DNA of 64,000 bases from the NCBI GenBank assembly GCA_024195265.1, contig JAJLRJ010000013.1:6286075-6350074 (forward strand). Reading direction: 5' to 3'. Each line of letters begins with the position of its first letter. The stretch's first letter is position 1. A model generated the notes under the pieces. That model was given only the letters and a program-made list of their open reading frames with translations. It was not told where the DNA came from and did no database searches. Below, piece by piece: positions 11,891 to 24,900 of the stretch. The translations under genes and the position numbers were made by a program. This stretch comes from Dendrophyllia cribrosa (taxonomy: Eukaryota > Cnidaria > Anthozoa > Scleractinia > Dendrophylliidae).

Positions 11891-12945
11891 AACACAATAA
11901 AGGACAAAACTAGTTTGATTCAATTAAACCTATATTTCAACCAGTTAAAGTGGTCTACATCAGGGTCACCCTGATGAAGACCACTTTAAGTGGTTGAAAT
12001 ATAGGTGTAATTGAATCAAACTAGTTTTTTCCTTTATTGTGTTAACATATATAGTTTTAGAGGAGTTATTTCAACTAGTGGATACTTGTGATAAATTATA
12101 TATATATATATATAGAAAGAAAGAAAGAATATGGACTAGTTCAAACACATATATTTGCAACTCCGAGTTTCATCCTTCTCTCGAAGCAATCATCAGGCAA
12201 CTGCCCAAAAATAACGGATACATTCAAGATATACAAATTTGAAAATTAGGAACAATACCTTCTAGCGTGACGTGTCAAGATACAATTGGTGAACAGCTTA
12301 AACAACGGTGTTCAATAGAAATTTTTTAGAATGTCTACAGGACGACGTCAGTTCATTTCTATTGTTGAGAGTTGAGTTAAGCTGTTCACCAATTGTATCT
12401 TGACACGTCACACTAGAAGGTATTGTTCCTAATTTTCAAATTTGTATATCTTGAATGTATCCGTTATTTTTGGGCAGTTGCCTGATGATTGCTTCGAGAG
12501 AAGCATGAAACTCGGAGTTGCAATTATATGTGTTTGAACTAGTCCATATTCTTTTTTCTATACAAAGCTCTGGATTATATCCATTGAGCACTTTTATAGC
12601 AGATGAAGAGTTCAATTTTTCCTCTACTAGTTATATATATATATAGGCTGAGTAAAAAGGTTTACACAAACGGTGAACTCTTCAGCAGAAGGATCCAAGG
12701 ATACGACGCCACCACGTGAATTTGTAGAGAAGTGTAATGAAAAACGATGGGGCGAACTTCTTACTGGTCCTGACAGGTTTTATAACGTTTCGGCCTTCGG
12801 CCTTCTTCAGAAATTGCTAAGAATTAAAAACTAAAAACTAAAAACTATGTAAAATGATAAAGTTATACAAGTTGTGACTTATATACGTTAAGCTACAAAA
12901 ACAAAAGAAAACGAGGTTACGTAACATAACAAAAGAACTAAATTA

Positions 12946-12995
<50 letters not shown>

Positions 12996-15900
12996 GTATA
13001 CCTGGATTTTTGAAAAGTAACCGTTCGTGAGTGTTGCTAGTCTTTTTTTTTTCTCGCCTTCGCTCCCTTTCCCTCTTCTCTCTCTCTTCTCTGCGGTGAT
13101 TTTCGGGCTGATCGGGGTCATAAAAAAACCTTGTTTGGGCTACTTGTAGTGAAATTGCTGTAATTTTCGTTGACCACCTTTTCAAAAATTCAGCTATATA
13201 TATATATATATATCGGTTTCATGTCGTTTATCTCTCTTTTATAGCGGCAAACGCTACATTGGCACCGTCGACGAACCCACCGACCACATATAATCCACCG
13301 ACAACATATTACCCACCGTTCACAACTCAGAATCCATCACAAGGTAAACAATAACTTGCATTTATTGTTAGATTGCTTAGGTCACACACAATAGAAAGAA
13401 ACCATTTGTGTGGGAGAAAAGATGGAAAGTAAACTAAGAGTTATCCAGACCCGAGTGCTACCGGCCACATACGTCAAACGTCAGTCAACGAGGCTAGGCT
13501 AGTGTCATCGAGTTAAAAGGGTTCCAAACCCTTAGGGTATTATGCAACCACAAGGAAATTACAATAAAAAATATCTTCGGAATTGTCATTCCGCTCATAT
13601 AAGACCTCATACATTTTTACTCAAAGAAATTGTTAAGCTTGTATGATAGTGTACTGAAAAGCCCATGTACACGATAAGGGACTTAATTGTGAATAAATTC
13701 GCTGCTTGCTCCATCCTACGTGCTCACCAGTCATAGTTAAATTTGTGAAAATACGAAGAAAGGGAGAATCGTTTTTGTCATAGTTCAAAGGACATCCGGT
13801 ATGTAGTTTCCCTTTTTGAGAATTATGCCTTCCCCTTTAAAGTGATGATTTTAGTTGGCGATTATTTGGCAAGTTTAGGGCTTTCTAAAAACAAAAAATT
13901 TTTTTTCGATTGCCTTACAATTTAACAATTTCAACGATGACTGGTGGCACACGTGTAGAAGTGAACTATTAATGATGACGATGAATATATTTATTATGAT
14001 TTCTTGTCAGTATCTTTTCTTGGAGTATCCACCATATTACAATAATAAAATTTGCTATACAATAACAAAAACAAAATGTAATATTTCAAATTTAACTGAA
14101 AACATTATATCATCCTTTTTGTGTTCGTCATTTGTGAGCTAAAATGCCATCTGGAAAATACAACTAAACATCTAAGTTAACTAGACTTGATCTTTATTCA
14201 TTATTCACAAACTACTTTTCTCGTTCAACAGGGTGTGGCTCTGTTATCTCCAACACCCTTAAAAGTCCGGGATATCCAAGCAACTACCCAGCCAACATGG
14301 ACTGTGTTTACAGGGTGTATATTCCTCATGGCATGGCGATGAGAATTTACTTTAACCGTTTTGACGTGGAAAGTCATTCCTACTGCAGGTAAAGATTGGC
14401 TTTCAGATTTGTTTTTAAAGGTGCTCAACGAATCGGACCGATCATATGGAAATATTTAGCGAACGTCAGCGTAAAAGCACATTTTTAATATAATTGCCTT
14501 AACCTAAATTGTTCAAAATTGACTAAAAGAAATTCATTTAACTGTTTCGAACAATTTCAAAAACCGTACTGTTGAACCTTCATGTGCGACCACGTTTCGT
14601 CAAAAAATTAAGCGACCACTTCTCCTAAACGACCACTTTCCTAAAATACCAAATTCCTTCTAGTCAAAGTAGTATAGTCCAAACCTCTCGTAAGTGACCA
14701 CTTCTCCTAAGCGACCACTTTTCCAAAATACCAAATTTCTTCTAGTCAAAGCAGTATAGTCCAAACCTCTCGTAAGTGACCACCTCTCCTAAGCGACCAC
14801 TTTTCCAAAATACCAAATTTCTTCTAGTCAAAGCAGTATAGTCCAAACCTCTCGTAATTGACCGCGATCACTTTCAACGCTGGTGATTTGATTTTTTCTA
14901 TTGTTTGAACCTCTGGAAAGCGACACTTACACATATTTCGATAACACTGCAGACGCAGGTGTTAAAGTACAAGTCCAATAAAACGAAAATTTTGTCCTTT
15001 GCATCAAAAATTCAATATGATACAGTATTTGCGCTGATAGGAGCTTTATACGTTGAAATCGCAGCCTATATGTTCATTTAGGTTCATATGATTCAGAGAC
15101 AATTTCATAACCTCTTATAAGCGACCACCTACCATAAGCGACCACCTTGACTTTGACGCATTTTGCGTGGTCACTTACGAGAAGTTCAAATGTATTTTTA
15201 TTCATTTTATTAATGTAGGTATGACTATTTGGAAATTTCCAATGAAAACAACCAGACCTTTGGAAAATACTGCGGTTATAAAACTGGACAAATCGTTTAT
15301 GTTTCGGGACATTATGCTGTGATATCTTTTCATTCAGACGGAGGTGTTCAACGTAGTGGATATCGTTTAACTTTCTATTTTTACGGTAAGTACAATCACA
15401 ATGCTATGTTACTTTTCCAGGGCTGAGCCTAATCTGTTCATTTCCTTTTTTTTGGTTTATTGTTTGTTTTATAATTATTCAACAACGTGGAGGTGGCTAG
15501 TGGTAGATAATTACCGGGCCGGAAAGCTGTGCGGTTAAATACGGTATTGGTCAAAGTTACTTAGAAAATATACAGTCACCAAAACTTGTTTTAGTGTATC
15601 CCAAACCAGTCATTTCAGATTTAGTTTTAGTCAAGAAGCAAAATATGTTGTTTTTAATATTTGTTACTTTACGGAGGAAAATTGTGCTGGCTACTGCTTT
15701 AGAGACAATAAACAGTAAAACGGTTGAAATACGCCCTTGTCGTCGCCACATTTAAATCGAACCATTTCATGATCTTGCTATTAGAAGGTATAAAGCAGCT
15801 GGGTTTTTAGAAACCAAATCATCATGCAGATCATGGTTGTCATTGGTACGACTGCCGGAAAAACTTGCGTTTTGTGACCGAGGGTAGTTGAGCGAGACCA

Positions 15901-18900
15901 TACTGTAGATTTGAAGAAATGTTGAGCGTTCTTGGCTTATGAAATAAGCTGCTCTATTCAGTACTCAGGTGAGAAATTTATTCATATTTAGGTGAATTGT
16001 ATAGTGTTTGGGACAACTGGAGTGATTTTCCTCAGACCGTGAAATAGTTAGTACACTAATAGAGATTAGTAGATCTTATTTCCATTGCTTTCTCTTGTGT
16101 CTATTTGACTATTATACACTAACTACTAGAAACTGTTTCACGGTCTGAGGAAAATCACTCTACTCTTGAAGATTGTGAACTTAGTATTTTCTAAAGAAAA
16201 CATTTTGTACTGACTTAAATAAATTCAGGATGTTTCACAGTACAGTTGAGTTTACATGAATAATAAATACATTTGCTGACCTATTTGTTGTATGTTCGTA
16301 TGTTCTGAGCCTTCTATGCTTTTTGGAAAACATTCTTTTTTACGTGAGCAGCAGTTAGGAATGAGTAGTTATCTGCAGAGGCGGCTGAGCGTTTTGAAAG
16401 GTGGGGAGGCTCACCGTACACTAAGCCAATTAAGCGCATAGCCCTACTTAAATTTCCCAAAATGTCCTTTGCGTAGTTCGTTAGTACAAGCAAACCTCTC
16501 TCCAATCTTAACAGTGTCCAGTTTGTCCGTCATCGATTTGTGAGAATGCATAAGTAGGCAGTTGTTCAGACGATCCTGCTTCATAGTGCTTCTTAGGTAG
16601 TTCATTGAGTCGTCGGAGGGCAGAAAATGTACGCTCTGAAGTCGCCGATGCCACAGGTTATGTCAAATTCAACCTTTATGCTACGCTAGCGATATTTTCG
16701 GTTCCGAAACGTAGAGGGGCAAATTTTCGTTTGGGGGCTACAGCCTATGTTATGTTGTTTTCATGCCCTGAGGTGAATAACACAAATTAGTATATACTGA
16801 AAGAGTGAATAGCATTGTTGGCGCGCTCTGATTGGCTGCTGAAACTCGGAATAGCAAGTGCTATTCACCTACCAGCAATTTGCGCGCGAAAATTGTAATC
16901 GTTGACAGCAAAAAATGGGTTAAAAAGCATCATTTTCGTTATATTATCTCACTGTTTCAGTATATACTAAAACTCCGCGGCGAGGTAAATATCCACCACT
17001 ACCCACCTACACTGAGGTGAATAGTTGTTTTAAATTGTTCCGAGCTCAAGTAGCCAGTGATATTATAAATTAGCGTTTAAGATGGTTCCAAGTAGTTTTT
17101 TTGGGTCACACTTTCCTTTTTGAATGCACTTATACATAATCTTACTTTAGCTCAATGAACCTGAATTTGATACCAGATGTTAGGTTTGGATAAAAGTTTT
17201 CGATGATGCTCTTTTTATGCCAATCAGCGTTTCCATAGAAACGGTAAACAAACATGGCGAAAAACAGTTTTTACTAATTATCAATCGATTTTGGGGCTAC
17301 CCGCGACAAGCGAAGAAATGCGTTATAATCTACACAGTGTAGCACACTAAATGGGAAAATTTCAAACAAATTAAACTGTTCGATTTTAAAAAGAGTGAAA
17401 ACGTCAAGCAAAACTGCATTTGAATGAAAAGCTCGATCTCTTTATTGCCGAGGAGTTAGTCAAAGCTATTTGCAGGGAGTAATTATTTAAGTCTGAGGAA
17501 ACTTTCTGTGGTAATTTAATAATAATTCGTGAGACGTATGGAATGTTTTGATCGCTTATATTTCAAACATAAAAAACACATCTTAAAAATGTTTCAGTGA
17601 TTTATTTAAAATCGAACAGTTTAATTTTTTTGAAATTTTCCCATTTAGTGTGCTACGCTGTGTAGATTATAACGCATTTATTCGCTTGTTGCGGGTAGCC
17701 CCAAATCGAAAGATATTTAGGAAAAACTGTTTTTCGCCATATTTGTTTACCGTTGCTATGGAAACGCTGATTAGCATAAAAAGAGCATCGCTCAAAACTT
17801 TCATCCAAGCCTAGCATCTGGTATCAAATTCATATTCATTGAGCTAAAGTAAGATTATGTATAAGTGCATTCAAAAAGGGAAGTGTGACCCCAATAAAAC
17901 TACTAGGAGCCACCTTAATGCTTTTGTTGGTTATCAAGTTGCAATTCAGTATTTTGGATAACCGTTGTCCCGTCACTGTTCTATTTTGCTCCACCAGGCA
18001 ACTCCACATCGGCTCCATTTACAACTAACGGACCATATCGTAAGTAAAGCGGAATCAATTGTGCAACCTTAAACTTTAAAAATATTATATATTGATCAAT
18101 GTCCGTAAAATCCTACCTCCAACAAAGGTTAGTTCTTAGTTATATCGGCTGGTTGAGGCACAATAACAGTCAGTTACAAGCAAATCTCAAACTACAGCAG
18201 CAGCAGCTTACTCTGACTGACTGTAGATCGCCAAAGATAATTTAGCATTTCGGTACAACTATAAATTTTCATCTAAAGGTTTTGTTCAGAAAAACCCATG
18301 TGAAAGGTCAAGATTGGGTTGTCCCTAGGGGTTAGGGTTATGTTTGTGTGTTCTCGTGTTACTGTCGCGCAAGCGCGTGACAATTTATAATCGAGCATGG
18401 CTTCTCGTGGGGTATAAACCAGGCGAGTTTTTTTTTTTTCAGTTTTTTTTTATCAGATCGTCGCCATATTCTCCCTCGACAAACTTGTCTCCTTCGCACG
18501 TGCCTCAAGCGAGCTACAGCAATATCGTATTGATTTGCTGCTTGTAGGCCAATTCTCTGCAGCCGACGTCTTTCACGGATTAAATAAGTAAACATTAAAC
18601 CACATAACTGGAAAGCTGCTGCTAGACACGCCAAAGAAAGGACGATCGCATTTACCGCTACAACGTGTCTTCCCGCCATCTTGCTTAGCAACCACCCCCT
18701 TGAGTTAGCCCTCCCAGCTGGGGATAACATTTCTCATGTGAACTGGCGCTGACTTCTGACCCTACTAGGTAGGGTGAAGACGTCTCAAGGTGTTTTACAG
18801 TGCCACGCGCCATACCGTGAGCCAATCAGAGGGCACGAATTCAATTGACGTGCACGCCTCCTCGCAAAGTTGAGCACGATGGAATGTAATCTTGTCGCTT

Positions 18901-21900
18901 CGTGTTTATCACAGGAGTGTAAAAATAGTTACAAAATGCAAATATTTTTTTCACTTAATTGCTTCACACATATCCGCAGTTACGAAAATGATTATAAGAA
19001 CAAGAACTCTACGAGTAGTGAAATCGGGCTTTAAGGGTCTTGTAAGTGCCCCAAAGGCACAAGAATTAATCCAATTGTTATGATTTGTTTTAAAGTCATT
19101 TTTCCGGTCAGACAAGGTGATCCGTCTCGCACGTTACTACGTCATTTGAAACCTTTAATCAGTCTTTCGCAATCGTTTGTGCATGCAAGTTAAGTTTGAA
19201 GTACCATTTATCTGTTCCACGAAAAGAAAGAAAAGGAAATCGATATCGATCGGAACTCTCGCCAAATCCGGCAATAATGTAACTTCGTTTTACTTGATAT
19301 ATTTCGTTTCGTCATTTTCTTTTTTCTTATGTTGTAAATTGATTTTCAGTTTCACGATATTGATAATGTTTTTTCCGCAGTTTTTCACTTTTCACAGCTA
19401 TATGTAAAAGCCTTCTATTACAACTACGAAATGAAGAATAAACAGTCAATGAATTCTAAAGTATCACAGTGAATCTTCGATTGTGGAGCAGTTACACTAC
19501 TGGCTATGCTTCGAATTCTTAATTTCTTAGGTACGCTTAAAGCCTGTTTTCACAACTACAAAACAAGTTCTCGTTAAAACGCGAACCAATCATTTGACTT
19601 CAACCCCCCCCCCCCCCCCCCCTGGGGGGGTCGGGGGTACTCTGCAAATTTTTGGGCGGGGGAGTGCTGCTAGGACATTGAGATCCTTAACCGTATACTA
19701 GACCATTTTAGCTGCATTTTGCAACCTTATTCTAGGCTAAACACCAAAAAACCCTACCCTATCCTAGACCAAATTTTTAAACGCTTTCTTTGTTATTAGT
19801 TACCAGGGGTCAGTAAAAATGCCGTACTGCCCACCGTACCAATTTTTAAATGCCATTCGGCCAGTGAACCTTGTCAAGACTAAATTCTTCACGCAACTGA
19901 TCAGTTTCGCAGAAAATGATACCCAGTATTCTAGACCAAAATTTTCTGATTACTATACCCTATCCCAGACTAAACTGCCTGAAAACCATCCCCGGGCTTC
20001 AAACCCAGTGTAGAAAATTAAAACCGATCTGTGGACTTCGGTAAACGCTACAGCACTATATATGTTTCTAAATGTGTAGCCATTCGGGAAAGCGCTCAGT
20101 CTTTCAAAGTAAACAAACACATGCGTCTGCTATTTAAAACACAGGCATTGAGAAGATAAGTCGATAAGCAGAACGTTTTAGATGATTCGCCGAAGGTCTG
20201 TTTTCAGTTCATTTGTCATAAATTGAAGTTTTCCAGCTTGACTGATTATGGTTGAATTTTCCTTCAAAACGTCACTTCATATCTTCCTCTTGGTGTTCAA
20301 AAATCAATTCGTGTTTGACATCACATAAACATTAACAATGGTTAACTCAACCTTTGAAACTCTTATCTCAAAAACACTTGAAACAGAATTTTCTAGAACT
20401 TTCTAGAACAGGCATCTAAAAGTGAGCAGGCTCGGCAGATTGCCAAGCAGCCCAATAAATTAGCTGGTGATATCGTGGAAACTTGTAAAAAAAAAAAGGT
20501 TTGTCGGGTGCTCATGGTCAGGCTAGTCGCATTGTAAAAGATCAAATGTTGACTTTTGTTTCCATTGCTTTAAAGCCACTGGTTATCCCACGGGCGTACC
20601 AATAAATACAGGGCGCCCAACACCAGGAACACCAGGACCAAACCCCCAGAGGTAAGTCAGTGCCAATTTACTCACCAGTTCCGTTTGCCATTTCAATAAG
20701 CACTCTGCATCGGCCGTCTTTGGATTTTTCTTACGGCCAAGTCCATTATAAATGTTATGTATACCTTATAGCCTTATGGTCTAGGTAGAGGATAAGTGTT
20801 ACCGAATAATTCGTTTTTCTTATTCTATCCTGTAATAACATAAATAATCACGGAAGGTCAGTTAGCCCATAAGATTGGTAGGTCGGATACAATGTAAGCT
20901 GGCAAGCTTCTGAAGGTGAAAGATAGGTACGGAGGAAGGAAGGAAGGAAGGAAGGAAGGAAGGAAGGAAGGAAGGAAGGAAGGAAGGAAGGAAGGAAGGA
21001 AGGAAGGAAGGAAGGAAGGAAGGAACTTGAAGAAATAAAGACAGGCTAGTAGGTTCCAATTTGTTTAATTTTTTTAGTATGACTGGATTGTCTAGGAGCT
21101 AAATTTGTAGGGTCAGCCTTCAAGTTCAAATAGAGAAAGGTAAATTAACCGTCGTGTGTTCACGTTTTCCCCGAAACCTATAATTTGATCATTTGACGTC
21201 ATTGTTTTGCAGGGAAGGCAAAGAAATGTACCAAAATGTAAAACGCACGTGCAGCACGTGCAGAAGCGTTGTTTTCGCTCATTAAACCTATTGTCAGTTT
21301 TGCGCCGTTCTCTATGCTGTCGCCATCGTGGTTGCGTAAGCTCCCTAATGTTTCTCCAAGACGTCTGGCCAGCCAGAATTGTATATGTAGAAAGGAATGT
21401 TTCACTACAGCATGTCCTTGAAAGTAATAAGAACGGCAAAGAGCTAACGTTACTGATAAATAATGCTCTTCGTAAATATTTTTATACAACATCTGTCTTA
21501 TATTTTATTTCAGTCGTCTCAAATACTACATCAACGTTTGCAAAGCGTTACTTGTTCAGGTAACAACATTAACATCCTACAAGTAATAAACAGTTACCTA
21601 GCATGATTATAAAATTAGAAAATCAAATACATGAAAGCAAAAGTTTGACAGCGTGTGATTTTTACTTTACCATGACCATTTTGACAAAATAGTCATTGGC
21701 TGTCTGGTTTGCACTTACGTCACATAAAAATTTAGAAGCAGTAAAAAACATATTTCGATCCCAAAATGATTATGAAATTGAAGAGAGTTTAAAACTACAC
21801 TGAGCTTGAGACCAAATGAAGTGAAGCTAAGTGAAGCGCAAGAGCAAGTGCGTTGAAGAGTTATATTGGCAAATTTATGGAATTGAACGGCCATCTTGGT

Positions 21901-24900
21901 GCACTTCAGTATACACCAACATGGCAGCAAAAACTTCAAAGTCTTCCTAATTACACCAACAATCTCATCACAAAAGATTGGATTCTCCCTAATTTCAATT
22001 AAATCGACTTATAAACATCTATAATGTAAAAATAACTTTCAACTGGTTCAATTTTGTTTATTTTCACGGTTTATCTGAAATAGTGCGACGAATTGCGTGT
22101 CACATTACAAACCTTTGCAATGTCGGCGAGTCGCAAATTAATAACCTTAAACCGGCGGGTAAAGCACGCCATAACTAGTATTAAGATACCTGAGATCAAT
22201 CCAAATCTGAAGAATCCGACGTTTCCTCGCGGGCATGGCAGTCGATCTTCCTACGTTTTTCAGGCTTGAGAAGAATTATTACTGAAACTTTCCTCGAACA
22301 AAATATTGGCGAACAAGCAAGACGGATCTGGCGAACGAACTGGCTTTTGTGTAGCCTTCATATTAGTACACACGAAACGGACTTTAGACCTGCAGGCCTC
22401 CGATTGGGCAGAATAATACAAAGGATTTTTTCTGCTCAATCGGGAGGAAGCATCCATAGAGCTGTTTGGAACTGGCCCGGTAAGACTTTGTCCCCAGGGG
22501 CTCTTCTCTTTATTTCCAACTTTTGTTTTGACGCCGATTTTTTTACCCGGCGTCCCGCCTTTCCCTCGCTCAAGGAAATGCGCGCGCTATGATTGGTTAA
22601 ACCGAATTCATTATAACTCGATAAAGCACGCCCATGACGTAAGGTTCATTATAACCGTTTTTATTTTATAAAAGAAATAAAAAAACTTGTTCCTCGTGCA
22701 TTGTTGAGTTATATAAGCACTTGGGAATTTTTAAGAACACTCGAGAAGTGCGAGAAGCACTCGCCTTTGGCTCGTGCTTATCTGCACTTCTCTCGTGTTC
22801 TTAAAAATTCCCGCGTGCTTATATAACTCAATAATGCACTCGGCGCGTTTTTTATTTCTTTAATATATCACGTTTTCTCTTTTTAACTTAGTAAAAATGA
22901 GTATTAACTCTAATTTAGGCCATGTTTTAAAAGAAGCAGTCATCTTGCTCAATACCATTGAAGATGTCACCTAACTCGAACTGATGAATGAATTTTAATT
23001 GTGTTTTGTTGTTTTAAAGATGGAATATATCGTAGACAATCAACTTGGTAATAACAGCGTGTCTGTCCGGGAACACAAAGGTAATTAAAAAGTGTAAAAA
23101 TTAAAGTCAATTTTCACATATTTAAAAAGGAAATTTAGAAAAAATTGGAATTGGTGGTGAATAAACAGAGTGATTCTTTTCCAATTTTTTTGCGAAATCG
23201 ATTTTGAATTTAAACAGTATAAAACCATTAAACACGAACTTAGGATAACAAACATATTAATTTGTTAAAGGAAGATTAAATTCAATGCAATCAAACGATT
23301 ATAGTGTCTGATCATAAGGCTCAATAAAAATAATAACATCAGCCTAAATTCAACAAAATTCAATCGCGATAAAATAGGGCCAAAACGAAAGACTGCATTT
23401 GTTTTAGTTTTGAAATGAAAATAATTTTCCTTTTTTTGATTATTGGCCTCAATTTTGTGTTTTAGAAAAAAATTAGACTGCAAAACAGTCGTTTTTTTCC
23501 GCTGGCTCGCTCGCAAAGGCGCGAAGCGCAAAAGTGTGGTCGCGCGCGAGCGGGTGTGTGAGGCGACAAAAAAAACTTTTATTTTTTATTTTAATTTTTC
23601 ATTTTTTAGCGTCTCTCCCCAGTCCCACTCTTCATATTCACCGTCGCTCCAGACCTTTCATTCAAAGACCGCGCACATTCGTATGACGCAAAAAAATACG
23701 ACTGTTTTGCAGTCTAGAAAAAAATCTGATAAAACGAAAACTAAGAAAACTTGCCGCTGACCATTTTATGACAGAGAAAAATTCTCAGCCAGCACTCTAA
23801 GCCGACTTAGTTATGTTGCCTTTAACCAATATTGCCATTTAAGTTTGACTATTTTTGCTGACAGCTCGTGTCAAGAAAGCCATCAATGACGTGGATGCCG
23901 CATTGAAAAGTGATGGACGGCAGAAGCGTGACGTCATGAAGACAATGATGGTCGACCAATTAAAGAAGAAGGCCGATGAGTTGTTGAATAAAATGGAAAC
24001 CAAGCAAGGTATAAGACTTATGAAGTACATATTTTATAGAAGGGTATCACTAATTGATTTAGTCTGCCTAGTATTATAGTCGATAGGTTTGAGTTCTTGA
24101 GTTGTTATTAAGGCTAGATTCGGCTGATACACTTCAGTATATATTTCAGTTAATGAAGAAGAAAGATATCTCCATAAATATTTGCAACTTGAAAAGCAGT
24201 TTTTTCTTTAATTGTTCTTCGACTCTTAGAAAATACATAATTATAGTGACTAGTAATATTGTTCAAGTGTTACGAAGGGCCAGTCACATAGCAAATGTCG
24301 AAATATCTGGCATTAGTATAAATCTAGCAGTACCAATGGTACTAGCTGATGGGTTTCGCTACTTTCTATCTTTGTTATTGCAGTAACTGAGTGGGTAAAA
24401 GAACTTAGTTCGATCTCAATAATCTTAACTTCATAATAACAGTTATTCCCTAATTTATCTAGCTTTTAAAGGGACACTGTCACCTATTTTTAGTATCACT
24501 TTGAAAAGCCAAAAAACACATTTTTTTTAAATGGAAACCTACAAATAATGGTCCAGTTTTGTTAACAAACACTCTACTAGTGCACAGAAACTAGTATTCG
24601 TTATCTTTGGCTGCGGATGGCCAGGATGGAAATGGATTGCAACTTGAAATAATTGGTCAATTTTTTCAAGTTCCTCCCAAGAGTCGTGGAAAAATCGCAG
24701 AAAAACTTATTATGGTTTGTTCTTCCTTGAAGAAATCACTTGATATTATCTTCTTGGTGTTCTAAAAGCAATTTTATGCTTGAGCAAAGGTACTTTGTCA
24801 CATATTTAGTGCATTTTGACCAAAACACAGCAAAATCTGCGTGACAATGCCCCTTTAAGAACACTTTGAAATATATCATTCTAAATATTAAAACTGTACT

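Larger units (their letters stand above)
12128..12551. mobile_element. Large palindromic foldback element (about 424 bp)
   Basis: GAATATGGACTAGTTCAAAC at 12128 is inverted as GTTTGAACTAGTCCATATTC ending at 12551. The arms of about 180 bp are nearly identical and surround a spacer near 12306-12355. Both arms contain a hammerhead-like core in opposite orientation (12155-12200 minus, 12478-12523 plus). Confidence 0.85.
11384..16330. repeat. Tandem segmental duplication, copy B (CUB unit 3)
   Basis: Directly follows copy A and repeats its order of features. Differences are insertions: AT-rich and palindromic material at about 11700-13200, and a 143-bp MITE at 16019-16161. Copy B lacks the 1.9-kb insert of copy A. 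Confidence 0.8.

Noticed and set aside
20862..21059. Minus-strand frame with repeated LPSF
   Set aside because: Translation of the (GGAA)n microsatellite.
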